This document shows, piece by piece, positions 18,043 to 26,047 of a DNA stretch of 64,000 bases. The notes under the pieces are model-generated. The model was not told where the DNA came from. It ran no database searches and saw nothing but the letters and a program-made list of their open reading frames with translations. Position 1 is the stretch's first letter. The number at the start of each line of letters is the position of its first letter. The position numbers and the translations under genes are program-made. Source of the stretch: an uncultured Oscillospiraceae bacterium (GTDB lineage Bacteria > Bacillota > Clostridia > Oscillospirales > Oscillospiraceae); contig CAKTPV010000003.1 of the NCBI GenBank assembly GCA_934591815.1, forward strand, positions 51,625-115,624, read 5' to 3'.

Positions 18043-18050
18043 TTCGACAG
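18043..18050 (-). promoter_or_regulatory. 0A box (TGTCGAA) on minus strand
   Basis: TTCGACAG here is the reverse complement of the Spo0A consensus box TGTCGAA plus one base. It forms an inverted pair with 18139-18146 around the promoter region of the XRE/Spo0A-C-like operon. Confidence 0.5.
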
Positions 18051-18138
18051 TAATTCCAGGTTTCTGAGACGATATGAAGTGTACTACATGGAAGCGCACT
18101 TCATGATAGAATAAGATTTTTGTAGAAGATGCAGAAAT

Positions 18139-18146
18139 CTGTCGAA
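18139..18146 (+). promoter_or_regulatory. 0A box (TGTCGAA)
   Basis: CTGTCGAA contains a perfect TGTCGAA 0A box, 17 bp before the XRE start codon and overlapping the region of its ribosome site. Together with 18043-18050 it makes an 8-bp inverted repeat 88 bp apart. Confidence 0.5.
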
Positions 18147-18162
18147 ACGGAGGTCTCAGCAC

Positions 18163-18429
18163 ATGAATCCATATAAAGAAATACTCCGAGAATTCTTCTC
18201 GAAATATGTCAGCACTCTGCGTAAACGCAGGGGGCTGACGCAGGAGGAGATGGCGGAGAAGCTTCGCATCACCGGGCGGGCATATAGCGATTTGGAGCGG
18301 GGCATATACTGCTTTTCCGCTGTTGCACTGGTGTTCCTGCTGCTCATGCTGGAGGAAGGGGAGATAAAGGAAATTTTATCTCCCTTGCGGGAGGAAATTG
18401 AAAAAGTCGAGAGCAGAGAGGTGGCGTAG
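18163..18429 (+). CDS. XRE-family helix-turn-helix protein
   Basis: A small DNA-binding protein of 88 residues. Residues 14-50 (STLRKRRGLTQEEMAEKLRITGRAYSDLERG) form the helix-turn-helix. The C-terminus is hydrophobic then charged. Ribosome site CGGAGG. It is the first gene of a two-gene unit with the Spo0A-C-like gene 6 bp downstream, in a mobile-element remnant. Probably a regulator of the element. Confidence 0.75.
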   Translation: MNPYKEILREFFSKYVSTLRKRRGLTQEEMAEKLRITGRAYSDLERGIYCFSAVALVFLLLMLEEGEIKEILSPLREEIEKVESREVA

Positions 18430-18435
18430 TGATCC

Positions 18436-18771
18436 ATGGAGATGGGGGATATATACGGGCTTTTGCGCCGGCTTGGCCTATCTGCGGAAAACACTCGCTT
18501 TTTTCACGTTTCGTATGCTGTCTACCTGATGACCCGGCAGCCGGCCCGGGCGCCATTTGCTGAATGGTGGCTGTACCCGGCAGTTGCCGGACACTATCAC
18601 ACCTGTATTTTCAACGTGAAGCGCAGCGTCTGCATTGCGGTGGACCAGGTGTGGGAAACAGAAAGAGAGGCACTGGTATCCATCACGAAGTATCCCTTGA
18701 AGCGGGAGCCTCTTCCTTCGGAGTTTATTGCCATTCTTGCCGCCTACATCAAGAGCGGCGATGCAGCGTGA
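18436..18771 (+). CDS. stand-alone Spo0A C-terminal-like DNA-binding protein
   Basis: A 111-residue protein without receiver domain. The region WWLYPAVAGHYHTCIFNVKRSVCIAVDQVWE (given here as positions about 44-74) matches the Spo0A effector domain, where YP..A..Y.T....V.R.I..A....W builds the recognition helix. The preceding GLLRRLGLSAENTRFFHVSYAVYL also fits. Such solo domains occur on plasmids and ICEs of gut Clostridia. Perfect 0A boxes upstream suggest that it, or the host Spo0A, controls this operon. Start uncertain by two codons (18436 or 18442). Confidence 0.6.
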   Translation: MEMGDIYGLLRRLGLSAENTRFFHVSYAVYLMTRQPARAPFAEWWLYPAVAGHYHTCIFNVKRSVCIAVDQVWETEREALVSITKYPLKREPLPSEFIAILAAYIKSGDAA

Positions 18772-18782
18772 GCCGTTCACAA

Positions 18783-19166
18783 TTACCGTGTGCTTAGGGA
18801 AGTAGGAAATAATTGGCGCGCAGGGTAAGCTTGAAAGCGAAGCGTCATCAGGGGGGAAATGCTGCCGGCTCTTGTAAATATTGTCAAGGAAAAGCCGCTT
18901 CTGCGCCGCTCGATCGGCCCCGCGTCCTCCAGCTCGGAAAGAGCGGTTTTCACGATCATGGGGCTTCTGTCCAGCGCGGCGGCGATCTTCTCTATGGAAA
19001 ACACAAGATAGATCCTGCCGCCCTCATCCAGCCAGCCGTTAGACTGTGAGAGTGTTGCCCGGTCAAGCAGCAGCGCATACAGCAGCTTCGCCGTCTGGGT
19101 CAGGTCTGTTTGCGGCAGGAAGCGGGGATATGGCAGATACGGCGGCAGCCGGGTATCCGCTCTCAT
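18783..19166 (-). pseudogene. replication initiator protein A N-terminal domain, truncated and probably decayed
   Basis: Residues 1-95 (PYPRFL, SQTAKLLYALLLDRATLSQ, NGWLDEGGRIYLVF, LEDAGPIERRRSGFS) match the RepA N-terminal domain of Firmicute plasmids and ICEs. After that the reading frame loses family character, while another frame (DNIYKSRQHFPPDD) looks more like the expected continuation, implying a frameshift. A strong AAGGAGGT lies 21 nt before the first ATG with only ATC at the expected start position, so the original start codon may also be mutated. It is a remnant of an integrative element. Confidence 0.6.
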
Positions 19167-19230
19167 GTACTCAGTGATGGAATGTCACCTCCTTCGCGGG
19201 AGTCAGGGGTATAACGAATCGTGACAGCCC

Positions 19231-19407
19231 TCAGTCAGGCGGTTTCCAGCGTTTTGGCCAGTAATGCGGACAAAGAACAACGATTTCCCGGAAGCTCTGC
19301 TTGTAGCCGTGGACACACCCACGGCAAAGGGGATTGTAGGAAATGCGGTTTCGGTGGTCGAGGAAGAACGGCCATTCCAGCCGTCGCTGTTTGCTCATTT
19401 TCGGCAT
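19231..19407 (-). CDS. small Cys-containing mobile-element protein
   Basis: A 58-residue basic protein (MPKMSKQRRLEWPFFLDHRNRI then YNPLCRGCVHGYKQSFR). It resembles a short conserved protein found beside replication and mobilisation genes of Clostridia mobile elements, with a CxxC pair that may bind metal. Function unknown. The ATG at 19407 is preferred over 19431 because AGGAG lies 7 nt upstream. Confidence 0.55.
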   Translation of the reverse strand: MPKMSKQRRLEWPFFLDHRNRISYNPLCRGCVHGYKQSFREIVVLCPHYWPKRWKPPD

Positions 19408-19630
19408 TTTCACGCTCCTATCTGTCGCCAAAGCGTTACGCTCCGGCAGACGGTCAAACTGTAAATCTCGGTATCATTTTCGGGCTTTTTTCGCCCTGTG
19501 CGCCCCGTTTAAGGAACGGGCGGTATTGCGGTATGGGTAAGCCCTTCGGCGCGTTCTGTGCGCTTTCGGGAGGGGACATTTACTCCATTTCTGGATTTGA
19601 AAACAAATTGCATCTTTTTCGTGCGCTGTA

Positions 19631-19659
19631 TTGTATTTCTCGTGCAGATAGCGTATAAT
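19631..19659 (+). promoter_or_regulatory. promoter of toxin-antitoxin operon
   Basis: TTGTAT (19631-19636), 17-bp spacer, TATAAT (19654-19659), 30 bp before the antitoxin ATG. Confidence 0.7.
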
Positions 19660-19688
19660 GATAGTGCCAGTAGAAAGGGGATGATTTC

Positions 19689-19967
19689 ATGGCTGGAACT
19701 ACAACAAACATCAGCATCCGAATGGACAGCGACCTGAAAGCACAGGCTGACGCTTTGTTTTCGGAGCTTGGCATGAATCTCACAACGGCTTTCAATATTT
19801 TCGTGCGTCAATCGATCCGGGAGGGCGGGATTCCGTTTGAAATCTCCATCAATCAGCCTAACAAGGAGACGATTGCTGCCATGCTGGAAGCGGAAAGGAT
19901 TGCGAAAGACTCGTCTGTAAAGGGCTATAACGACCTTGACGAGCTTTTTGCCGATCTGAAAAAGTGA
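19689..19967 (+). CDS. RelB/DinJ family antitoxin
   Basis: A 92-residue antitoxin. The N-terminal ribbon-helix-helix (TTTNISIRMDSDLKAQADALFSELGMNLTTAFNIFVRQSI) binds DNA and autoregulates. The C-terminal tail neutralises the toxin. The stop codon overlaps the GTG start of the toxin gene, the classical arrangement. It probably helps to maintain the mobile region. Confidence 0.88.
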   Translation: MAGTTTNISIRMDSDLKAQADALFSELGMNLTTAFNIFVRQSIREGGIPFEISINQPNKETIAAMLEAERIAKDSSVKGYNDLDELFADLKK

Positions 19968-20254
19968 AAAAGACAAAGCTGACCGTCAAGCCGACCACGG
20001 CGTTCAAGAAGGATTACAAGCTGGCAATCAAGCGCGGACTGCAAATTGAGCTTCTTGAAACCGTGATCGAAACGCTTGCAATGGGAAACACGCTGCCGCC
20101 TGAGAACAGAGATCATGACCTGACCGGCAACTGGCGTGGACACCGGGAGTGCCACATTCAGCCCGACTGGCTTCTGATCTACCGCGTTGAGGGCGATGTT
20201 TTGGTGCTGACACTTTCCAGAACCGGAACGCATAGCGACCTGTTCGGGAAATGA
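19964..20254 (+). CDS. YafQ-family mRNA interferase toxin
   Basis: A 96-residue RelE/ParE-fold toxin of the YafQ subfamily. Hallmarks are TTAFKKDYKLAIKRG, the LTGNWRGHRECHIQPDWLLIYR block with catalytic His residues, and LSRTGTHSDLF at the end. It cleaves mRNA on the ribosome unless bound by the RelB-type partner. GTG start overlapping the antitoxin stop (GTGA). Confidence 0.9.
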   Translation: MKKTKLTVKPTTAFKKDYKLAIKRGLQIELLETVIETLAMGNTLPPENRDHDLTGNWRGHRECHIQPDWLLIYRVEGDVLVLTLSRTGTHSDLFGK

Positions 20255-20295
20255 GCATTGTGCCGCACGGGGAAACCTGTGCGGCATTTTGCTTT

Positions 20296-20871
20296 TTACC
20301 GCTCCTGCTCATGGCTGTGTCCTCGCTTCTGCCGCGGCATCGACATCTGATAGTTGCGCTGCATGGTCATCAGCTCATGCAGCCGGTCGCTTTTCCCGCG
20401 GTAATCGTTGTAGCACTCGTTTTTCTGGGATACGAGGGACTGAATTTCTGCAACGACATCCTTGCGCTTCGGAAGCTGCTTCGGTGCGCCCAGCTTGTCA
20501 AGCTGGCGCTTGGCAGCGTCGTTGATGATAAAATCCGCTTCATGCGCGGCATAGAATTTTTGCCGGTTCTTTTCTATGCGGATCGCACGATACTCCTTGA
20601 TAACGGGATGGGTCTTGCGGTAATTGTCCATCGCTTCCAGCATTGCCTTTTTGCCCGTCACCTTGGCAGCGGCAGCGTCATAGCGACTGCGGGCATCCCG
20701 TGCTTCCGCACCGGCAGCATCCACGGCGGCGCTCAGCTTATCCGGCGATAGAAGGTCATGCTCCTGCAAATGCATAAAGGTTTTCGACCACGCCTTGAGG
20801 TTGTGCATTGACGCCCAACGGTCATAGCCGATGCCCTTGCCCTCGGCGCGTTTTGCTTCGCGGTCAACCAT
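20296..20871 (-). pseudogene. C-terminal part of a relaxase/mobilisation protein, N-terminus missing
   Basis: The 191 residues match the helical C-terminal tail of MobA/VirD2-like relaxases of Firmicute ICEs (GYDRWASMHNLKAWSKT at the start, then long coiled segments and FIINDAAKRQLDKLG). The catalytic tyrosine/HUH domain is absent. Upstream at about 20880-20897 the sequence switches directly to the C-terminus of an integrase on the other strand, so a deletion removed both N-terminal halves. Not expected to be functional. Confidence 0.6.
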
Positions 20872-20896
20872 GCGTCCGATGGAAAAGAAGTTTTAG

Positions 20897-21013
20897 GATA
20901 TGCTGGGACACTATGACGCAGGCTTCACGCTCCGCACCTACATCCACGCCACCCGGCAGAAACAGGACGATGCGGCGCAAACCATGGGCAGTTTTGTGAC
21001 GCAGGTCATGTAA
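20897..21013 (+). pseudogene. C-terminal fragment of a tyrosine recombinase (integrase)
   Basis: In frame for 38 codons: DMLGHYDAGFTLRTYIHAT, then a tail ending GSFVTQVM and a stop. This is the LGH-(Y/S)-x9-Y catalytic C-terminus of Tn916-type integrases, including the putative nucleophile Tyr. The rest of the gene is missing. A hairpin terminator (21030) follows immediately, as expected at the right end of an integrative element. Confidence 0.7.
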
Positions 21014-21029
21014 GCGGAAAAGGACGCAA

Positions 21030-21072
21030 AAGAGTACCGGAGAGGCAGCAAAACCTCCCCTCCGGTGCTCTT
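21030..21072 (+). terminator. hairpin after integrase remnant
   Basis: Arms 21030-21042 and 21060-21072 pair over 13 bp with one G-T pair. It lies 16 bp after the integrase stop codon. Confidence 0.6.
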
Positions 21073-21620
21073 TGGATATATCAGGACATTTTCAAGTGTG
21101 GGTCAGCACCGCAATCAGCAACGGTGTGGGTCAACTTTCGATGGCAGGAGAATGGTCACATTTTGCGCTGCTGGAAACAATAAAAAAATATCAAAACGAA
21201 GAAATAGAGCCACCGGGCGGAGAACAATGCTCCCGCCGGGTGGCTCTGCAGGTTCTGTCTATGTTTCCTGTATGGGGGTCAAAATGTGGGTCAGGCGGAG
21301 AAGGCGGGGCGAGTGCTCTGGGGAATACCGGAGTTCTCCTTCTGCTGTTTCGTCCAAGTAACATGGGTCACGTCCTCTGCAAAAAAGCGCTCTTTTTTGT
21401 TGCTGCGTAATAGTGGGTGCCAAATTACTGGCAAATATCAAACAGAACTCCGTGTAGGCCACACTATCCTCGGAGGGCAGTGAAAAACATCCTCCGGCCT
21501 GCGCTGCCACCCTGACAGCTTTGTGTTCGATTATTTCTGTATTTTCTTCTTACCCTTTACAATCAAGCTTAGTAAAAAAGCAGATAAACACATCGATACT
21601 TCTAAGCCGGACAATGGAGA
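21073..21620. other. gene-free right flank of the mobile region
   Basis: No supported gene. It holds the TGTGGGTCA repeats and a hairpin at 21206-21247 (outer stem AGAGCCACC/GGTGGCTCT). The segment 21294-21620 shows nothing further. Confidence 0.5.
21097..21293 (+). repeat. three TGTGGGTCA repeats, candidate integrase arm sites
   Basis: TGTGGGTCA occurs at 21097-21105, 21125-21133 and 21285-21293 in the same orientation, beginning 84 bp after the integrase stop codon. Tyrosine recombinases of ICEs and phages use short direct arm-type repeats in this position. A hairpin (21206-21247) lies between the second and third copies. Confidence 0.4.
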
Positions 21621-22340
21621 CTACACCATGACGAACATATTGTAGTGCTTCATCAAGCGGATGTCCTCTTTGGATATCATCAACTCCTGGACCAACGCCT
21701 TATGGATGGGAAGCGGCGTTTTGCTGAGAAGCCGCTTGGCTGCAGAGGGCATCAACGGGCGGCAGGAGATGCCGTAGGTCAGCACCCACTTCTGGTCGTC
21801 GTCCATATAGGGCTGGGGGATGCCGATCTGGTATTTGTCCATGGGCATATCGTCGTTCTCGAAAAGCATGGCGCTGAATGCCTCGTAGTGGGTCAGAATG
21901 CCGCGGTAGCTGCTCTCGCAAACCCGGTAGTGGGCCAGATCCCTGATATTCATGTACATGAGGACTTCGGCCTTGTTGCTCTCTTCTGTAGGAAATATGT
22001 CGATAACAGTGCATTGGGCGCGGTTGACCCGGCCATCGAAGAAATACATATATAGCTGGGAGACGCCCCGGAAAAAGGCGGGTACCTCCGCATTATACTC
22101 CTGCTTGATGTCCGGCGTGTTGCGGTGCAGCAGATCATAGATGCTGACATTCAGGGCATTGGCGATGTCATAAAGCGTGGCGATATCCACGGAGATATGA
22201 CCGTTTTCGTATTTGGAGATGGCAGAACGCGTCTTGTAGATAGCCTGGGCCAGCTCGTCCATCGACATCCCCCGGCTCTTGCGGGCGTAGCGGATTCGGC
22301 TGCCGACTTCTCTTGTGATACTCTCTCTTTCAGTGTCCAT
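21621..22340 (-). CDS. XRE-family regulator divergent from amidohydrolase operon
   Basis: A 239-residue regulator. Residues 7-65 (GSRIRYARKSRGMSMDELAQAIYKTRSAISKYENG) form the helix-turn-helix. The long C-terminal domain (about 70-239) is a presumed effector or oligomerisation part with no recognised family. The ATG at 22340 follows GAGGAAA. The TTG at 22361 has no ribosome site. It has a perfect TTGACA-N17-TATAAT promoter. It likely controls itself and the divergent amidohydrolase/peptidase/symporter operon through the repeats at 22427-22474. Confidence 0.8.
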   Translation of the reverse strand: MDTERESITREVGSRIRYARKSRGMSMDELAQAIYKTRSAISKYENGHISVDIATLYDIANALNVSIYDLLHRNTPDIKQEYNAEVPAFFRGVSQLYMYFFDGRVNRAQCTVIDIFPTEESNKAEVLMYMNIRDLAHYRVCESSYRGILTHYEAFSAMLFENDDMPMDKYQIGIPQPYMDDDQKWVLTYGISCRPLMPSAAKRLLSKTPLPIHKALVQELMISKEDIRLMKHYNMFVMV

Positions 22341-22392
22341 AAGCGATTTCCTCAAAATCAATCCATGCTTACTTTTTCACAATTTTTTAGCG

Positions 22393-22421
22393 ATTATATC
22401 AAAAAGCACAAAATGTGTCAA
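22393..22421 (-). promoter_or_regulatory. consensus sigma-A promoter of XRE regulator
   Basis: On the minus strand: TTGACA (22421-22416), 17-bp spacer, TATAAT (22398-22393). Confidence 0.85.
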
Positions 22422-22426
22422 TAAAC

Positions 22427-22474
22427 GTTCCGCACAGGAAACAAAAATTGCACAAATTGTTCCGCAGGGGGAAC
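22427..22474. promoter_or_regulatory. two 16-bp repeated dyads between divergent promoters, candidate operators
   Basis: GTTCCGCACAGGAAAC (22427-22442) and GTTCCGCAGGGGGAAC (22459-22474) share 13 of 16 bases and start 32 bp apart. Each is a GTTCC/GGAAC-type dyad. Both lie between the -35 boxes of the two divergent promoters, ideal for joint control by the XRE protein. Confidence 0.6.
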
Positions 22475-22484
22475 GGGCGGCAAA

Positions 22485-22513
22485 TTGCCACACGCTCCGC
22501 TTTTCGTTATAAT
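22485..22513 (+). promoter_or_regulatory. sigma-A promoter of amidohydrolase operon
   Basis: TTGCCA (22485-22490), 17-bp spacer, TATAAT (22508-22513). Confidence 0.8.
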
Positions 22514-22593
22514 GGCGACTAAAGTAAATCTTATGTGCGTGAAACTGTGCAAAATCACAACAATAACATGTTGAAATTGGAGAGGTGTACAAA

Positions 22594-24240
22594 ATGAAGG
22601 CCAAAGCTGATACGTTGTTTTATGGCGGTAAGATCTACACGATGGAGGCGCCGGATATCTGCAAGGACGCGGTAGTGCTGAAGGACGGCAAATTTGCCTA
22701 CGTGGGCACGAAGGAGGAGGCGCTGGAGCGCTTTGACTGCGCGAACTGCATTGATCTGCAAGGCAAGACCGTGCTGCCCGGCATGGGCGACTCCCACCTG
22801 CACTTCTTCGCCTTCTGCCAGACCTATACCACCGTGGATCTGGGCGGCGCCACCTCCCGTGACGAAGCGCTGCAGCTGCTGCGTGACCGCGCGGCGGAGA
22901 CGCCCAAGGGCGAGTGGATCAAGGGCTCCAACTTCGACCAGTCCAAGTGGAAGGACTGCGAGGACCAGCTGCCCACCCGTCTGGATCTGGATGAGGCCAG
23001 CACCGAGCATCCCATCGTTATCAAGCGCGTATGCCTGCATACGGCGGTGGCCAATACGATGGCGCTGGAAAAGGCCAACATCACCAACGGCTATGTATTC
23101 GGCCCCGGCGGCATGGTGGAGCTGGATGCCGACGGCAGACCCAACGGCATTTTCCGTGAGCAGGCCTCCAAAATCTACGACAACCTGATCCCCGATCCGT
23201 TTCTGGTGCCCGCCACCCGCGAGAAGTGCATGAAAAAGGGGCTGGCGCTGGCCTCCAGTCTGGGCGTGACCATGATGCACACCTATGCCGCGGCGATATG
23301 GCACTATGACGAGGATTTTGCGGACTATGTGGCCCGCAGCGACCGCGGCGAGCTGCCGGTGCGTATGTCCGTGTGTCTGGACTATATGTTCGACCCGGAG
23401 CACCTGACGGCCGAGCAGCGGAACGATCCCTACCGCGCCGCGCGGATGGGAAGCTTCAAGAGCTTCTCTGACGGCTCTCTGGGTTCCCGTTCCGCCAAGC
23501 TGTACACCGACTACGCGGACGACCCCGGCAATACCGGTATTTTGGTCATCAGTCCCGAGGATCTGGCCAAGAGAATGTACGAGGCATACCGCCAAGGCCT
23601 GCAGCCTGCCACCCACTGCATCGGCGACGAGGCGCTGGAGGTCACCTTGGACGCGGTAGAGTACTGCCTGCAGCAGGGACTGAAAGACGGTATGACGCCG
23701 GAGGAGCAGGCCAAGCGCCTCCCCTTCCGTCTCATCCATGCCCAGATGGCCACGCCGGAGCTGATCGAGCGCATGAAGAAGCTGCCCCTTGTGCTGGATA
23801 TCCAGCCCACATTCCTGATGACCGACCTGCACTGGATCGAGGATCGCGTGGGCAAGGAGCGTGCCGCGCTGAGCTATCTCTGGAAGACGTATCTGGATGC
23901 GGGGCTGGTTATGGCCGGCGGCTCCGATGCACCGGTGGAGAGCTTCAATCCCTGGATCGGCATCTACGCCGCCGTGACCCGTCAGGACATGGACGGCTAT
24001 CCTGTGGGCGGCTATCATCCCGGCGAGAAGATATCCGTGTATGATGCGGTGTGCATGTACAGCAAAAATGTGGCCTACGCCAACGGCAGCCAGGATCTGA
24101 TGGGTACCATCGAGGCCGGCAAGTTCGCTGACATGGTGGTCATCGACCGCGACATCTTCCACATCCCCGAAAACGACATTAAGGACATTCAGGTGCTGAA
24201 CACCTACATGGCCGGCATCGAGAGATATCACCGCGACTGA
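22594..24240 (+). CDS. YtcJ-like metal-dependent amidohydrolase
   Basis: A 548-residue cytoplasmic hydrolase of the amidohydrolase_3/YtcJ family. Metal ligands are His68 and His70 in GMGDSHLH, later His residues in LIHAQMA and THCIGDEAL, and an Asp in GGSDAPVESFNPW near the C-terminus. It would hydrolyse an amide or N-acyl bond, but the substrate is not evident. The ATG at 22594 follows GGAGAGG at 8 nt. A GTG three codons upstream is not needed. First gene of an operon with an M20 peptidase and an amino-acid symporter, suggesting release and uptake of an amino acid. Confidence 0.88.
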   Translation: MKAKADTLFYGGKIYTMEAPDICKDAVVLKDGKFAYVGTKEEALERFDCANCIDLQGKTVLPGMGDSHLHFFAFCQTYTTVDLGGATSRDEALQLLRDRAAETPKGEWIKGSNFDQSKWKDCEDQLPTRLDLDEASTEHPIVIKRVCLHTAVANTMALEKANITNGYVFGPGGMVELDADGRPNGIFREQASKIYDNLIPDPFLVPATREKCMKKGLALASSLGVTMMHTYAAAIWHYDEDFADYVARSDRGELPVRMSVCLDYMFDPEHLTAEQRNDPYRAARMGSFKSFSDGSLGSRSAKLYTDYADDPGNTGILVISPEDLAKRMYEAYRQGLQPATHCIGDEALEVTLDAVEYCLQQGLKDGMTPEEQAKRLPFRLIHAQMATPELIERMKKLPLVLDIQPTFLMTDLHWIEDRVGKERAALSYLWKTYLDAGLVMAGGSDAPVESFNPWIGIYAAVTRQDMDGYPVGGYHPGEKISVYDAVCMYSKNVAYANGSQDLMGTIEAGKFADMVVIDRDIFHIPENDIKDIQVLNTYMAGIERYHRD

Positions 24241-24273
24241 TACGCGCGGCACAACAAACAAAGGAGCTAAGAC

Positions 24274-25935
24274 ATGAAACTGCATTCTTTTGACAGGGTC
24301 AAGCAGTTGACGGAGGATATGGTCGCCATCCCCAGCATCAATAAGGAGCCGGGCGGCGAGAGCGCCGTAGCCCACTATATGCAGGACTTCTATATGTCCT
24401 TACCCTACTTTCAGGCGCACCCCGAGCAGGTCAAATGCTTCCAGACCAAGAACGACTTTGTGGTGCGGCACAGTACGCTGGCCTATGTGAAGGGCACCAA
24501 GGGCAATTCTAACCGCACGGTCATCCTCATCGGACACATCGACACCGTGGGGGTGGACGATTTTGGCACCATCCGCGAGTACGCCTTCCGCTGCGAGGAG
24601 CTGCCCGCCAAGCTGCGTGAGATATTCGTGCTTCCTCAGGAGGTCATTGACGACATCGAGTCCGGCGAGTATCTGTTCGGCCGCGGCGCGCTGGACATGA
24701 AGTCCGGCGTAGCTGGCCATATGTACCTGATCCAGTATTTCTCCGAGCATCCCGAGGAGCTGGATGGCAACCTGCTGGCCATCGGCGAGTGCGACGAGGA
24801 GGACAACTCCAAGGGCATCATCACGGCTCTGGATCTGTTGGAGGAGCTGAAGGAGAAAGAACACTTCGAGTATGTGGCGTGCATCAACGCCGACTACTCC
24901 ACCAACTATGCCCCCGGCGATGAAAACCGCTACATCTATTACGGCAGCATCGGCAAGCTGCTGCCTTGCTTCGCCGTGTTCGGCAAGGAGGCCCATGTGG
25001 GACAGGCCTTCAGCGCGCTGGACCCCAACATGGTGCTGGCCAACATCACGCGGAAGATGTGCCTGAACACCGACCTGTGCGACATCGCCCAGGGTGAGGT
25101 CGCCATCCCGCCCATCTCCCTGAAGCAGATGGACACCAAGGGCCCCTACACCGTGCAGACGGCGCTGACGGCCTTCGGCTACTACAACTTCTTCACCCAC
25201 GGCTGGAGCCCTGCCATCGTGCTGGAAAAGAGCAAGCAGATGGCTGTGGAGGCCTTTGACGAGACGGTGGAATACCTGAACGCCCAGTACAAGCGCTTCT
25301 GCGAGCTGAGCAAGGTGGACTTCCATCAGCTGCCCTGGAAGACCCGTGTTTACACCTGGAACGAGTTCTACAACGAGCTGGCCGCCGCGCACGGCGAGGC
25401 GTTCAAGAAGGCCATTCACGAGTTTGCCGTGAAGCTGCATAAGGACGATCCCGAGCTGGATCTGCGGCTGTTCGGCCTGCGTGTGGTGCAGGAGGCTTGG
25501 AAGTGGTCTGAGGACAAGTCCCCCGCCGTGGTAGTGTTCTTCGGCTCTATCTTCAGCGCCCGTATCGAGATGACCGGCCGCACGGCCAAGGAAAAGGCTC
25601 TGTTGGACGCGGTGGAGAGCGCCATCGAGGTGGTGCGGCCCGAGGCCCAGCGCCAGATCAAGACCCGTATGTTCTACCCCTACATCTCCGACTCCAGTTT
25701 TATGGCCGTGTGCGACGATACGCTGGCTATTCAGGCACTGGAGACGAATATGCCCCAGTACGGCGTAAAATACACGCACCCGGTGGATAAGATCCGTCAG
25801 ATCGACGTCCCCGTTGTCAATATCGGTACCTTCGGCCGCGACGGACATATGCTCACCGAGCGCGTGGATATGCGGCAGACGTTCCAGAATGTCCCCAATA
25901 TCACCTATGAGACGGTGAAGCGTCTGCTGAACTGA
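24274..25935 (+). CDS. RocB-type M20 family metallopeptidase
   Basis: A 553-residue M20 zinc peptidase of the arginine-utilisation RocB group. Motifs are LIGHIDTVGVDDFG (zinc His and Asp), GRGALDMKSGVAGH (bridging Asp), and ECDEEDNSKG with the catalytic Glu pair. A lid region follows, and the C-terminus carries GTFGRDGHMLTERV. The extra length over standard M20 enzymes is typical of RocB. It lies 33 bp after the amidohydrolase gene with AAAGGAG upstream. It probably deacylates or cleaves a peptide whose product is imported or exported by the AGCS symporter. Confidence 0.88.
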   Translation: MKLHSFDRVKQLTEDMVAIPSINKEPGGESAVAHYMQDFYMSLPYFQAHPEQVKCFQTKNDFVVRHSTLAYVKGTKGNSNRTVILIGHIDTVGVDDFGTIREYAFRCEELPAKLREIFVLPQEVIDDIESGEYLFGRGALDMKSGVAGHMYLIQYFSEHPEELDGNLLAIGECDEEDNSKGIITALDLLEELKEKEHFEYVACINADYSTNYAPGDENRYIYYGSIGKLLPCFAVFGKEAHVGQAFSALDPNMVLANITRKMCLNTDLCDIAQGEVAIPPISLKQMDTKGPYTVQTALTAFGYYNFFTHGWSPAIVLEKSKQMAVEAFDETVEYLNAQYKRFCELSKVDFHQLPWKTRVYTWNEFYNELAAAHGEAFKKAIHEFAVKLHKDDPELDLRLFGLRVVQEAWKWSEDKSPAVVVFFGSIFSARIEMTGRTAKEKALLDAVESAIEVVRPEAQRQIKTRMFYPYISDSSFMAVCDDTLAIQALETNMPQYGVKYTHPVDKIRQIDVPVVNIGTFGRDGHMLTERVDMRQTFQNVPNITYETVKRLLN

Positions 25936-26047
25936 GAGATCCTCCCCTACCCACCGAAAAACCCTGGCAGAAGCACAGAAAACGCACAGACACAAAACGC
26001 AATCCCAGAGAAAACCACACATTGTTTCGCGTGAAAGGAGAAAAAGT

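Larger units (their letters stand above)
17561..18162. other. 600-bp gene-poor stretch rich in hairpins
   Basis: It contains the GGGACAG-family hairpin at 17711-17738, the palindrome-rich element at 17757-18020, and two 0A boxes (18043, 18140) upstream of the next gene. No protein-coding gene is seen apart from an unrecognised 24-codon frame inside the element. Confidence 0.6.
18163..21293. mobile_element. decayed integrative/mobilisable element
   Basis: The span groups an XRE/Spo0A-like operon, a RepA-like remnant, a small element protein, a toxin-antitoxin pair, a relaxase tail and an integrase tail, then TGTGGGTCA repeats. Gene content is that of an ICE or plasmid-derived element after internal deletion. 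The right end is placed at the last TGTGGGTCA repeat. The left end is unknown. Confidence 0.55.

Noticed and set aside
21081..21293. CRISPR-like TGTGGGTCA repeats
   Set aside because: Nine-bp units with irregular spacing. They fit integrase arm sites better.
22555..24375. 606-codon open frame on the minus strand
   Set aside because: Mirror frame of the amidohydrolase gene. Composition is His/Val/Leu-rich without any domain and there is no ribosome site.
24400..26022. 540-codon minus-strand frame
   Set aside because: Antisense shadow of the RocB-type peptidase gene, caused by its high GC third positions.
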